From assembly GCA_900757595.1 (NCBI GenBank), contig CAAEOL010000009.1, forward strand, positions 1 to 18,876: a stretch of DNA of 18,876 bases, in the 5' to 3' direction. A program made the translations under genes and the position numbers. Positions 1 through 7,323 of the stretch are shown one piece after another (the first letter of the stretch is position 1; each line of letters opens with the position of its first letter). Under the pieces are notes generated by a model, which searched no databases, was not told the DNA's origin, and saw only the letters and a program-made list of their open reading frames with translations. This stretch comes from an uncultured Collinsella sp. (GTDB lineage: Bacteria; Actinomycetota; Coriobacteriia; Coriobacteriales; Coriobacteriaceae).

Positions 1-930
1 ATGCTCGTCGGCGCTGCGGCGGGAAGCGCGCTCGCGCTCGCACTCGTGGCGCGCCGCGCGAGCCGCGTGATCTCGCGCAAGATGGCGCCGATCGCGGAGG
101 CGGCGAGTCGCGTCGGCGCGGGGGAGCTCGACTTCGCGGTCGGCAGCACCAACGTGCGCGAGGTGAACGACGTCCTCGCCGCGATGGACGCCATGCGGGC
201 CTCCCTCGCCGAGTCGCTCGAGGCCCGCTGGGCCGCGGAGCGGGGGCAGCGCGAGCAGATGGCGTCGCTCGCCCACGACCTCAAGACGCCGCTCACCGTG
301 CTGCGCGCCAACGCCGACTTCGTGGCGGAGGAGCTGGAAGACGAGAATGACGCCGACCTCTCGGCCGCCGCGCGCGATATAGCCGGCGGTGTCGAAAGGC
401 TCGACGGCTACGTGCGCCTGCTCATCGAGGCCTCGCGCGGGTCCGGCGGGGCGGAGAGGGCCCCCATGCGGCCGGCCGAGCTCTGCGAGCAGGTTCTTGC
501 CGAGGCCGCCCAGATTGCCCGGGTGCGAGGCGTGTCGCTCGACACGGCCACGGGCCCCGCTGTCGCGGGCGCGCCCGAGGCCGCGCTCGACCGAACCACC
601 CTGGCGCGAGCCGCCGCGAACCTTGTGGCCAACGCCGCCGAGCACGCACGCTCGCGCGTGGCTGTCTCCTGCGACGTCGCGGGAGGGCGCCTCGTCATCG
701 AGGTCGCCGACGACGGACCGGGCTTTTCTCCCGCCGCCCTCGAACGCGGCTGCGAGCGCCTCTTCACAGACGACTCCTCCCGCTCCTCGCGCAACGGAGG
801 CCACCACTACGGGCTCGGACTCCACGTCGCCTCCGAGGCCGCGAGCGCCCACGGGGGCTCCGTCTCGCTCGCCAACAGCCCCTCGGGCGGCGCGGTGGCC
901 ACCATCGCGGTCCCCCTGTGCGGGATCTGA
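1..930 (+). CDS. Sensor histidine kinase, C-terminal part (5' end probably outside window)
   Basis: This is a membrane-anchored two-component sensor kinase. Residues 1-20 are a hydrophobic stretch consistent with the last transmembrane helix, followed by a HAMP-like linker (about 20-75). The HisKA dimerisation helix carries the phospho-acceptor at His92 (AHDLKTPLT, an H-box). The ATPase domain has an N-box around Asn207-Asn211, a G1 box DDGPG at 237-241 and a G2 box GLGL at 271-274, so the catalytic core is complete. The frame is open from base 1, so the ATG there is probably an internal Met and the sensor domain and partner response regulator lie upstream of the window. G+C and CTC-leucine use are clearly higher than in the minus-strand operon. 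The signal sensed cannot be deduced. Confidence 0.88.
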   Translation: MLVGAAAGSALALALVARRASRVISRKMAPIAEAASRVGAGELDFAVGSTNVREVNDVLAAMDAMRASLAESLEARWAAERGQREQMASLAHDLKTPLTVLRANADFVAEELEDENDADLSAAARDIAGGVERLDGYVRLLIEASRGSGGAERAPMRPAELCEQVLAEAAQIARVRGVSLDTATGPAVAGAPEAALDRTTLARAAANLVANAAEHARSRVAVSCDVAGGRLVIEVADDGPGFSPAALERGCERLFTDDSSRSSRNGGHHYGLGLHVASEAASAHGGSVSLANSPSGGAVATIAVPLCGI

Positions 931-1040
931 CGACTTCCTCGATGTCTACCTCGACTGCGATATGTCGCTCGCCGAGGCCGCGACGAGATGGCGTTGCGTC
1001 TGCCCCGTTTGGTGCTTCTAGCTCAAATTTGATCTGATGT

Positions 1041-1074
1041 AAGGCCCGTGCAATCCTGCATGGGCCTTTCTTTT
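1041..1074 (+). terminator. Rho-independent terminator of the histidine kinase gene
   Basis: The arms 1041-1052 and 1057-1068 pair over 12 bp (one G-U pair) around a 4-base loop. A T-rich run, TTTCTTTT, follows. It lies about 110 bases past the kinase stop codon and is oriented to end plus-strand transcription. Confidence 0.85.
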
Positions 1075-1267
1075 GGCAATTGCTCGACCGATTCATGGCT
1101 TGAAACACAAATTATCGAGTTAAGAAGACATGGGGTCATACAGCGGCTTTCAGAGCGCCTGCCGCACTCCCACGCCATTGCCTCTGCGGCGTCCTCGTAT
1201 AGAGCCCATCCTCCTTGGCGTTTCGTTGCAACAGCCCACTTATCCACCGATCAAGTTAACTACTGGA

Positions 1268-1334
1268 ATAAATACAGTGACACGCTTGTTCGTTAGAGTC
1301 GCTATATCTGTGTAAATCGCCGCGATAAATACAG
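1268..1334. repeat. Short direct repeat ATAAATACAG, two copies 57 bases apart
   Basis: The 10-mer occurs at 1268-1277 and again at 1325-1334. The second copy runs into an inverted repeat (1329-1336 with 1344-1351, 7-base loop). It lies in the A+T-rich valley with no adjacent gene, and its role is unknown. Confidence 0.5.
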
Positions 1335-1465
1335 CCTGTACTCGGCTGTATACCAGCTACGCGTATGTAGATTCATATCGCGTTAATAAATCGTCTCAAG
1401 CGTATGCAAAACGCACAAGTAACCGTAAAAGGCGATTATCTCGCAGGTAGATTTTTGGCACCCTG

Positions 1466-1495
1466 TTGCTTACTGAAAATTAAGCAATTGCTTAA
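1466..1495. repeat. Three TTGCTTA units, two forming a 16-bp perfect palindrome
   Basis: TTGCTTA lies at 1466-1472, its complement TAAGCAA at 1481-1487, and TTGCTTA again at 1488-1494. Bases 1480-1495 form a perfect 16-bp palindrome with no loop. The last bases merge with the A-run that forms the T-tract of the tRNA-Pro terminator on the other strand. It could be a protein-binding site or a stabilising 3' structure; no gene start is near. Confidence 0.6.
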
Positions 1496-1527
1496 AACAA
1501 AAAAGGTCAGGCACTAGGTGCCTGACC
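1494..1527 (-). terminator. Rho-independent terminator downstream of tRNA-Pro
   Basis: Read on the minus strand, bases 1527-1518 pair perfectly with 1514-1505 over 10 bp around a 3-base loop. The complement of the A-rich run 1504-1494 follows as a T-tract. It starts 11 bases past the tRNA-encoded CCA. No other terminator lies between it and coaBC, so it probably also ends the long operon. Confidence 0.9.
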
Positions 1528-1537
1528 TGCAAACTTC

Positions 1538-1614
<77 letters not shown>

Positions 1615-1653
1615 AAGCTTTTGTTTGTTACTCTGCTCTCGCTCGCAACAGGG

Positions 1654-1686
1654 AGTATATTAACCCGAAACTTTGTCCTTGCGCAA
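1654..1686 (-). promoter_or_regulatory. Possible tRNA-Pro promoter (TATACT -10 box)
   Basis: On the minus strand a TATACT hexamer (1659-1654) lies about 40 bases upstream of the tRNA 5' end. The best -35 candidate, TTGCGC (1686-1681), is 21 bases away, which is longer than the usual 17. The tRNA may have its own weak promoter or depend on read-through from coaBC. Confidence 0.35.
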
Positions 1687-1694
1687 GAACTTTT

Positions 1695-2906
1695 TTAATT
1701 ATTTTTGAGCAAGTCCAAAATTGTATCTGCGAGCTGGGGTTTTGTTAGCACGGGAAGTTCCTGCGTCCCTGTTGTGCTTACAATCCAGGCTTTATTGGTA
1801 TCGGTTCCAAAGCCCGAATCGGCGCGCGAGACATCGTTGGCGATGATCGCATCGCAGCCCTTGCGGGCCAATTTGCGCTCAGCGTACTCCACAACGTTAT
1901 CGGTCTCGGCTGCAAAGCCAATCACGCACCGCTCTCCCTTTTGGCGCGAGAGCTCAGCCAAAATATCAACGGTCTCGACCAGTTCTATGCGATCGAGGCG
2001 TTCGTTGGCCTTTTTGAGCTTGTGGTCCGCAGGGGATACGGGGGTGTAGTCGGCGACGGCCGCAGCGCAAATGGCAGCGTCGGCCGTCTGGAAGGCGTTT
2101 AACGCCGCCTGAAGCATCTCTGCGGCGGTCTGCACGCGAACGCACCCTACGCCGCGAGGAACATCGAGCGATGTCGGTCCCAGCACGAGCGTGACCATAG
2201 CCCCACGGCGAGCGGCCTCCCCTGCCAGGGCGATGCCCATCTTTCCCGACGACCGATTGCCGATAAAGCGCACGGGATCGATCGGCTCATGCGTGGGGCC
2301 GGCAGTGATGACGATGCGCTTGCCCGCCAGGTCTTGCGGCACGGGATTGAGCACCTCGTAGATGGCTTCGACGATGTCCTCGGGCTCGCTCATGCGCCCC
2401 GTGTCCACGTCGCCGCAGGCAAGGTAGCCACTACCGGGGCCAACCACGTGCACCCCGCGGTCGCGCAACGTGGCCATGTTGGCCTGCGTCGCCGGCGCCT
2501 TCCACATGCCATTGTTCATGGCCGGCGCGATCACAATGGGTCGCGGCGTGGCGAGTAGCGTCGTGGAAATCAGGTCATCGGCAATGCCGTTGGCCATCTT
2601 GGCGATGATATTGGCCGTCGCGGGCGCCACGACCACCAGGTCGGGCTCCTGCGCCAGCGAAATGTGGTGGATGGGGTCGGAGGGGTTGTCGAACAGGCCC
2701 ACCGCGACCGGCTCATTGGTGAGTGCGCGGAAGGTGAGCGGCCCCACAAACTCCGTGGCATGCTCGCTCATGACTACTTTGACGCGCGCGCCGCACTTTT
2801 GCAGCAGGCGCACGATATTGCACGACTTATAGGCGGCGATCCCGCCGGTAATGCCCAGCAGGATCGTTTTTCCCTCAAGTTGCATTGAATTGTTGGGCGC
2901 CGCCAT
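1695..2906 (-). CDS. coaBC: Bifunctional phosphopantothenoylcysteine decarboxylase / phosphopantothenate-cysteine ligase
   Basis: CoaBC carries out two cytosolic steps of coenzyme A synthesis: CTP-dependent joining of 4'-phosphopantothenate to cysteine (CoaB), then FMN-dependent decarboxylation (CoaC). The CoaC domain (about 12-188) has the flavin loop GITGGIAAYKS, catalytic His81, PAMN at 128-131 and the GYLACG loop with Cys164. The CoaB domain (about 193-403) has the GNRSSGKMG nucleotide motif (217-224) and KLKK near 296-299. The length, 403 residues, is typical. The chosen ATG has AGGAAG about 8 bases upstream. A second Met at residue 8 would also keep the whole domain but has no ribosome site. 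It is the last protein gene of the operon, 3 bases after the zinc-ribbon gene. Confidence 0.96.
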   Translation of the reverse strand: MAAPNNSMQLEGKTILLGITGGIAAYKSCNIVRLLQKCGARVKVVMSEHATEFVGPLTFRALTNEPVAVGLFDNPSDPIHHISLAQEPDLVVVAPATANIIAKMANGIADDLISTTLLATPRPIVIAPAMNNGMWKAPATQANMATLRDRGVHVVGPGSGYLACGDVDTGRMSEPEDIVEAIYEVLNPVPQDLAGKRIVITAGPTHEPIDPVRFIGNRSSGKMGIALAGEAARRGAMVTLVLGPTSLDVPRGVGCVRVQTAAEMLQAALNAFQTADAAICAAAVADYTPVSPADHKLKKANERLDRIELVETVDILAELSRQKGERCVIGFAAETDNVVEYAERKLARKGCDAIIANDVSRADSGFGTDTNKAWIVSTTGTQELPVLTKPQLADTILDLLKNN

Positions 2907-2909
2907 CGT

Positions 2910-3629
2910 TTAAGCTTCCTTGCTCGGGAGCACCAGCAGGCGGTGGCAGTACGGGCAGTGCGTAATCTCGCTACCGTCGTGGTTGAGGTCGCTCATGGAC
3001 GATGCCTGCAGCGCGGTGTGGCAGACCGTGGGGATATTACCCTGGATGGTCTCGACAGCCAGGCCGCGGAACTGCTTGAGCAGACGCTCGTAATCGGTGA
3101 GCACATCGGCGGGCAGCGTAGCGGCAAGGGCGATGCGCTCCTTGGTGGCGGCGTCAATCTGGGCCTGTAGGTCGGCAGCCTTGGCGCGGGCGGCCTTGGT
3201 ATCGGCCTTTACACCCTCCTCAAACTTGGCGATGATGGCCTGAGCGCGGGCCTCGCGGTCGAGTGCCTCCTTATGGGCGACGACGACGTCCTTGCGGGTG
3301 TGCTCGATCTTGTCCAGGCGTTTGGCAAGGGTGGCGAGCTCGTTCTCCAGGTCCTGAACCTCGCGGTAGTCAGATCCGTCAACATGGCGCTTCTTGGCGG
3401 CCTCGATGGCATTATTGGTCTGGATCTCGGTGGTGTTGAGATCGTCGAGCTCAATATCCAGGTCCTTGCGCTGGGCGTAGAGCTTGGTCATCTCGGCCTT
3501 GAGCTTAACGTAGGTCTTGCGCTTTGAGGCGAGCTCCTTGAGCTCCGGCATATTGGCAAGTTCGCTCTTGTTGCGGGCGAGCTCCAAATCGATCTGTTGC
3601 AGCTTGAGTAGCGTAGCGCCGGCGCTCAT
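2910..3629 (-). CDS. Coiled-coil protein with C-terminal zinc ribbon (DUF164 family)
   Basis: This 239-residue protein is almost entirely charged helix rich in Lys, Glu and Ala (about 1-185), predicted to form a long antiparallel coiled coil. A small metal-binding knuckle lies at 200-232. The family is a frequent genomic neighbour of NIF3 proteins; its biochemical role is poorly defined. The knuckle here is unusual: the second pair is intact (CPYC, Cys225 and Cys228), but the first shows only Cys203 followed by His204, with Pro200 where the family's first Cys is expected. The start at 3629 is chosen over one 36 bases upstream because AAGGAGAG lies just before it. That ATG overlaps the NIF3 stop as ATGA, implying translational coupling. 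Confidence 0.85.
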   Translation of the reverse strand: MSAGATLLKLQQIDLELARNKSELANMPELKELASKRKTYVKLKAEMTKLYAQRKDLDIELDDLNTTEIQTNNAIEAAKKRHVDGSDYREVQDLENELATLAKRLDKIEHTRKDVVVAHKEALDREARAQAIIAKFEEGVKADTKAARAKAADLQAQIDAATKERIALAATLPADVLTDYERLLKQFRGLAVETIQGNIPTVCHTALQASSMSDLNHDGSEITHCPYCHRLLVLPSKEA

Positions 3630-4435
3630 AAGTTCTCTCCTTTTGTCACAGTCCACCATTGGCAAGGGTTCAGTATTTTAATCGCATGACGGGGTTCGAC
3701 CCCGGCGTCAGCTGCAGAGTTCATCAATATATCAACGAACGGCTCTTCGGAGCGGTCGTGGCCGAGCAAGATCACCGCTAGTCCACGCAAGGCAAGGTCC
3801 TGCGCCACGTGGTAGCCAGCTTCTCCAGTCACAATAACATCTGCGCCCGCGGCGATGGCAAGCTCACCAAAATCGCCGAGGGAGCCGCCCAGAATGGCTA
3901 CGGTGCGGCACGGGTGCTCGGCTTCGCCCCATACGCGGGGTTCGCTTCCAAACGCCATGGCGGCACGTTTGGCGAGATCGCGCAGGTTGCAGGCGTCGTG
4001 GAGGGTCGCGAGTGCGCCCAGGCCGGTGAGCTCAGGCTCGTCCACATGCTCCAGCGAGCTCATGGGCTCGGCGCCCAGCAACTCGCTCAGGCGAACGCGC
4101 GCTTCGTGCGAGCGGTCTAGGTTGGTGTGAAGCGAGATGATGCTCACGCCGCAACGGGCCGCCTCGTACAGCGCAGCGCTGCACTGGGGACGCGCGGAAT
4201 CGGCCGGACAAAAGGCCTCGGGCGCCTTGATATAGATGGGATGATGCGTCAGCAGCACGTTGGCGCCCGCCTCGAGAGTGCGGTGCACGTTGGCCTCGGT
4301 CGCGTCGAGTGCGCAGGCAACACCGGTGATCTTTGCAGCGGGATCTCCCACAGATAAACCAACATGATCCCAACCCTCGGCGTCCGTCTTGGGATAGCGT
4401 GCCAGCAGGGCGCGCTCAAGGTCGGCGACGATCAT
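3626..4435 (-). CDS. NIF3/YbgI-like dinuclear metal-binding protein
   Basis: Members of this family (DUF34, often labelled GTP cyclohydrolase I type 2) form toroidal hexamers with a two-metal site. The physiological reaction is not settled. The metal ligands seen in YbgI are all recognisable: His64 and His65 (THHP), Asp107 (HTNLD), and His226 with Glu230 (GHDRSEE). The length of 269 residues is normal for the short form without the inserted PII-like domain. Both ends overlap neighbours as ATGA: the start with the cysteine desulfurase stop (4432-4435) and the stop with the zinc-ribbon start (3626-3629). This argues for coupled production of all three proteins. I place it as NIF3-like with confidence but do not assign a reaction. 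Confidence 0.92.
   Translation of the reverse strand: MIVADLERALLARYPKTDAEGWDHVGLSVGDPAAKITGVACALDATEANVHRTLEAGANVLLTHHPIYIKAPEAFCPADSARPQCSAALYEAARCGVSIISLHTNLDRSHEARVRLSELLGAEPMSSLEHVDEPELTGLGALATLHDACNLRDLAKRAAMAFGSEPRVWGEAEHPCRTVAILGGSLGDFGELAIAAGADVIVTGEAGYHVAQDLALRGLAVILLGHDRSEEPFVDILMNSAADAGVEPRHAIKILNPCQWWTVTKGENL
3635..3642 (-). promoter_or_regulatory. Ribosome binding site deciding the zinc-ribbon protein start
   Basis: On the minus strand AAGGAGAG ends 5 bases before the ATG at 3629-3627, inside the 3' end of the NIF3 gene. No comparable site precedes the longer in-frame ATG at 3665. Confidence 0.8.
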
Positions 4436-5610
4436 GCGGCACCTACGATCGAGAGTAGGGTCTGGGCAAAGTCGTCCAGATCGCCCGGATTCACGCGGTC
4501 ATCAAACGAGATGCGCAGTGCGCCCAGCGCCTGCTCGCGACCAATGCCCATGGCGCTGAGCACGTGGCTCGGGTCCATGTTGCCGCTCGAGCAAGCTGAT
4601 CCGGCCGAAACCTCAAAGCCGGCGGCATCGAGCTTGATGATGAGCTCTTCGGAGTCCATGCCGTCAACGTAGATTGAAACCATGCCTGGCAGACGATCTG
4701 CCTGCGCGTAGTCGCCCATCGTGGCGTGAATGCGAGGATGGGCCGTAAGCGTGGCATAGAGCTTATCGGACAGGGTCTGCAGTTCCGCGCGCTCCTGGGC
4801 CACGTGGGGCGCCAGCGTGCGGGCGGCAGCGGCAAAAGCCAACTGCGTGCGCAAATCCTGCGTACCGGCGCGACGGCCGGCTTCCTGTCCACCGCCAAAG
4901 ATGCGCGGACGCAGCGGCGTGCGGTTCTTAAGGTAGAGCGCGCCGGATGCCACGGGACCGCCAATCTTGTGTGCGGCAACGGTCATGGCGTCGACGCCCA
5001 GCTCGGTGACATCGAGCGGAATATGTAAGTAGCCCTGGATGGCATCGGTATGAAACAAGGCGCCAACGGTATGCGCGGCAGCGGCCAACTCTCGGATGGG
5101 CTGCACCACGCCGGTCTCGTTGTTGGCGACCATAACGCTCACAAGCGCAACGTCGTCGCCCAACAGCTCGACAAGCGCGGCAGGCTCAATGTAGCCCGCG
5201 CGGCAGGGCTGCACCAGGTCGACGGTAAAGCCGGCGGCACGCAGCAGCGGCAGGTTGTCCAGAATCGAATCGTGCTCGATGGCCGAAACGATTACGCGAT
5301 CGCGCTTGCGATCGCGCTGACGAGCGCCCTCGGCAAGACCGAGCAGCGCCAGCTGGTTGGCTTCGGTGCCGCCGTTGGTCAGTACAATCTCGGACGGGCG
5401 GACGCGCGCGCCAAAGCTGCGGGCGATCTCGCGACGTGCAACCTCCAGACGCGCGGCAGCCTTGCGGCCGAGCGAATGCAGCGAGTTGGGGTTGACGCCG
5501 GCAAGCTCGCTGTCGTCGTACTCGCGCTGCGCAAGGAGCGCCTCGGCGCGCATGGGCGTCGAGGCGGCATAGTCAAGATTCACGGGTATGCGGTTTTGAC
5601 CTGCGGTCAT
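4432..5610 (-). CDS. Cysteine desulfurase (NifS/IscS-type, aminotransferase class V)
   Basis: This PLP enzyme removes sulfur from L-cysteine as an enzyme-bound persulfide for Fe-S clusters, thiolated tRNA or cofactors. Landmarks in its 392 residues: NLDYAASTP near the N terminus, the cofactor-phosphate motif NGGTEAN (79-85), His113, Asp188 (FHTDAIQ), the PLP lysine Lys215 (AAHKIGG) and the persulfide Cys340 in SAGSACSSG. The short SACSSG loop fits the NifS/IscS group rather than SufS. No scaffold (IscU/SufU), ThiI or MnmA gene is in the window, so the acceptor is unknown. GGAGG lies 11 bases before the ATG, within the end of rpe; the gap to rpe is 6 bases. Confidence 0.94.
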   Translation of the reverse strand: MTAGQNRIPVNLDYAASTPMRAEALLAQREYDDSELAGVNPNSLHSLGRKAAARLEVARREIARSFGARVRPSEIVLTNGGTEANQLALLGLAEGARQRDRKRDRVIVSAIEHDSILDNLPLLRAAGFTVDLVQPCRAGYIEPAALVELLGDDVALVSVMVANNETGVVQPIRELAAAAHTVGALFHTDAIQGYLHIPLDVTELGVDAMTVAAHKIGGPVASGALYLKNRTPLRPRIFGGGQEAGRRAGTQDLRTQLAFAAAARTLAPHVAQERAELQTLSDKLYATLTAHPRIHATMGDYAQADRLPGMVSIYVDGMDSEELIIKLDAAGFEVSAGSACSSGNMDPSHVLSAMGIGREQALGALRISFDDRVNPGDLDDFAQTLLSIVGAA

Positions 5611-5616
5611 AAGGGA

Positions 5617-6288
5617 TTATGCCTCCTGTGCGGCCTCGTTGCCCAGCTTTTGCAGCAGCGCAACCTCGGCAGCGGGATCTTCGGACTTAAATACGGCGGA
5701 GCCGGCCACGAGCACGTTGGCGCCAGCTTTGACGACCTCGGCGATGTTCTTGGAAGAAATACCGCCGTCGACCTCGATGAGGGGTGAAACGCCGTGACGC
5801 TCGCACATGGCCTTGAGCTCGTGCAGTTTGGCAATTGTACCGGGAATAAAGCTCTGACCGCCAAAGCCGGGGTTCACGCTCATGAGCAGCACCATATCGA
5901 CGACGTCGATGATGCTCTCGAGCACGCACACGGGGGTGGCGGGGTTGAGCACCACGCCGGCTTTAACGCCGCGCTGCTGCAGATGGGTGAGCGTGCGGTG
6001 CAGGTGCGTGGAGGCCTCGTAGTGTACGGTGATCATGTCGGCACCAGCGTCGGCGTACCAATCGACCGTCTCGTCGGGGTTCGACACCATCAGGTGCGCG
6101 TCGACCGGTACATCGGTGGAACGCTTGACGGCCTTAAGGATGTCAACGCCAAAGGTGAGGTTGCCGGTAAAGTGACCGTCCATAACGTCGAAGTGCACGT
6201 AGTCGGCGCCGGCGATCTTGTCGAGCTCGCCCTTGAGGTTGGCCATGTCGGCCGAAAGGACGGACGGAGCGATTTTGATGGAACCCAT
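5617..6288 (-). CDS. rpe: Ribulose-phosphate 3-epimerase
   Basis: Rpe interconverts D-ribulose 5-phosphate and D-xylulose 5-phosphate in the non-oxidative pentose phosphate pathway. The 223-residue TIM barrel begins with the typical SIKIAPSVLSAD. It keeps the metal and catalytic residues His32 and Asp34 (VHFDVMDGHF), His65 (DAHLM) and Asp172 (EVDGG), plus the flexible loop NPGFGGQ (137-143). An AGAAAGG site precedes the ATG by about 8 bases. It lies 18 bases after gpsA, which is not its most common neighbour, and 6 bases before the desulfurase gene. Length and motifs are canonical. Confidence 0.97.
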   Translation of the reverse strand: MGSIKIAPSVLSADMANLKGELDKIAGADYVHFDVMDGHFTGNLTFGVDILKAVKRSTDVPVDAHLMVSNPDETVDWYADAGADMITVHYEASTHLHRTLTHLQQRGVKAGVVLNPATPVCVLESIIDVVDMVLLMSVNPGFGGQSFIPGTIAKLHELKAMCERHGVSPLIEVDGGISSKNIAEVVKAGANVLVAGSAVFKSEDPAAEVALLQKLGNEAAQEA

Positions 6289-6306
6289 GGTAGAAGCCTT
6301 TCTGCG

Positions 6307-7314
6307 CTAGTCGGTGAGTCCGTAGAACTCTTGAGAAGGGACGCGATCGGTAAGAATCTCGAGCGCCCTATCCAAAGTAACACCGTTGTAGAGCGTTTGC
6401 TCCACGGCAAAGGTGAGCGGAATGTCTACGCCCAGTGAACGGGCGAGCTCGCTGACGCTGCGGGCCGCGACGGCGCCCTCGACCACCATATGCGTGCGCG
6501 CCTGGTACTCGTCGAGCGACACGCCGTGGGCAAACTCGTAGCCAAAGGTGCGGTTGCGCGAATGCTCGGAGGTGCAGGTGGCAATGAGGTCACCCATGCC
6601 GGCAAGACCCATGCAGGTCATGGCTTGACCGCCGCGGGCGTGCACCAGACGGCTGATCTCGGCCAGGCCGCGCGTCATGATAAGGGCAAGCGTGTTGTCG
6701 CCCGCACCAGAACCGGCGGAAATGCCGCACACGATGGCGATGACGTTTTTCATGGCGCCGCAAACCTCGACGCCGGTCATGTCCTGCGACAGGTAGATGC
6801 GGAAGGCCGTGGATAGGAGCAGGTCCTTAAAGGTCTCCCCTACCTGCGGATCTTTGCTGGCGATGACGGCGGCAGAAAGCCCGCCGCGGCAGATCTCCTC
6901 GGCATGGTTGGGGCCCGAGAGCGCCGCGACACGCGACTCGTTGCCGATCTCACTGGCGATGACCTCGCTCATGAGCAGGCCGGATTCGGGCTCAATACCC
7001 TTGGTGAGGCAGAGTGCCGGGGTGTCGGCGGCGATGAAGGGTGCTGCCTGATGGCATACGCTGCGCAGGTGCGTGGAGGGCACGGCAAAGATGATGGCCT
7101 CGGCGCCGTCAAGCGCCTGCGACAGGTCCGTGGCGGCGACAACGTTGCCGGGCAGCTCGTAGTCCACCAGATACCGGGGATTGCGATGCTCGCCATTGAT
7201 GCCGGCGGCCGTCTGCTCACTATGGGCCCACATGGTCACGCGCTCGGCTCGCGCGGCGGCAAGGCCGGCGACGGCAGTTCCCCAGGAGCCAGAGCCAATC
7301 AGCGCAACATTCAT
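6307..7314 (-). CDS. gpsA: NAD(P)-dependent glycerol-3-phosphate dehydrogenase
   Basis: GpsA reduces dihydroxyacetone phosphate to sn-glycerol 3-phosphate, the backbone for phospholipids. The Rossmann fold starts with GSGSWGTA (7-14). The substrate domain has Lys105 (LTKGIE), SGPNHAEE (133-140) and catalytic Lys189 (GAMKNVIAI). It is 335 residues, a normal length. The start codon follows GGAGAG and lies 9 bases after the plsY stop. Its product is the direct acceptor substrate of PlsY, encoded immediately before it, and PlsC acts next. Three successive lipid enzymes are therefore made from one transcript. Confidence 0.97.
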   Translation of the reverse strand: MNVALIGSGSWGTAVAGLAAARAERVTMWAHSEQTAAGINGEHRNPRYLVDYELPGNVVAATDLSQALDGAEAIIFAVPSTHLRSVCHQAAPFIAADTPALCLTKGIEPESGLLMSEVIASEIGNESRVAALSGPNHAEEICRGGLSAAVIASKDPQVGETFKDLLLSTAFRIYLSQDMTGVEVCGAMKNVIAIVCGISAGSGAGDNTLALIMTRGLAEISRLVHARGGQAMTCMGLAGMGDLIATCTSEHSRNRTFGYEFAHGVSLDEYQARTHMVVEGAVAARSVSELARSLGVDIPLTFAVEQTLYNGVTLDRALEILTDRVPSQEFYGLTD

Positions 7315-7323
7315 GACTCTCTC

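Larger units (their letters stand above)
1021..1493. other. A+T-rich gene-free region between kinase terminator and tRNA-Pro terminator
   Basis: G+C falls to about 40% in sampled lines, against 70-82% in the kinase and about 60% in the operon. The short reading frames here (for example 1048-1296) have no ribosome binding site, no recognisable domain and no biased codon use. What is visible: a direct repeat ATAAATACAG at 1268-1277 and 1325-1334; an 8-bp inverted repeat, 1329-1336 with 1344-1351; and a cluster of TTGCTTA units at 1466-1495. I find no convincing promoter leading into a gene and no tRNA or known riboswitch fold. Confidence 0.6.

Noticed and set aside
962..1021. Short frame MSLAEAATRWRCV... 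resembling the start of a helix-turn-helix protein
   Set aside because: It is only 19 codons with no ribosome site, and the resemblance is too short to separate from chance. It could be a relic of a regulator gene, but this cannot be supported.
1048..1296. 82-codon plus-strand frame (and overlapping frames at 1130-1315 and 1023-1247)
   Set aside because: The frame starts inside the kinase terminator, has no ribosome binding site, and shows no domain or codon bias in a 40-50% G+C stretch.
1675..1700. Possible plus-strand terminator made of CTTGCGCAAG followed by T-runs
   Set aside because: The palindrome has no loop and would form at most a few pairs, and no plus-strand gene lies upstream to be terminated.
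5050..5787. 245-codon plus-strand frame opposite the cysteine desulfurase and rpe
   Set aside because: It is an antisense shadow; both minus-strand genes have all catalytic residues.
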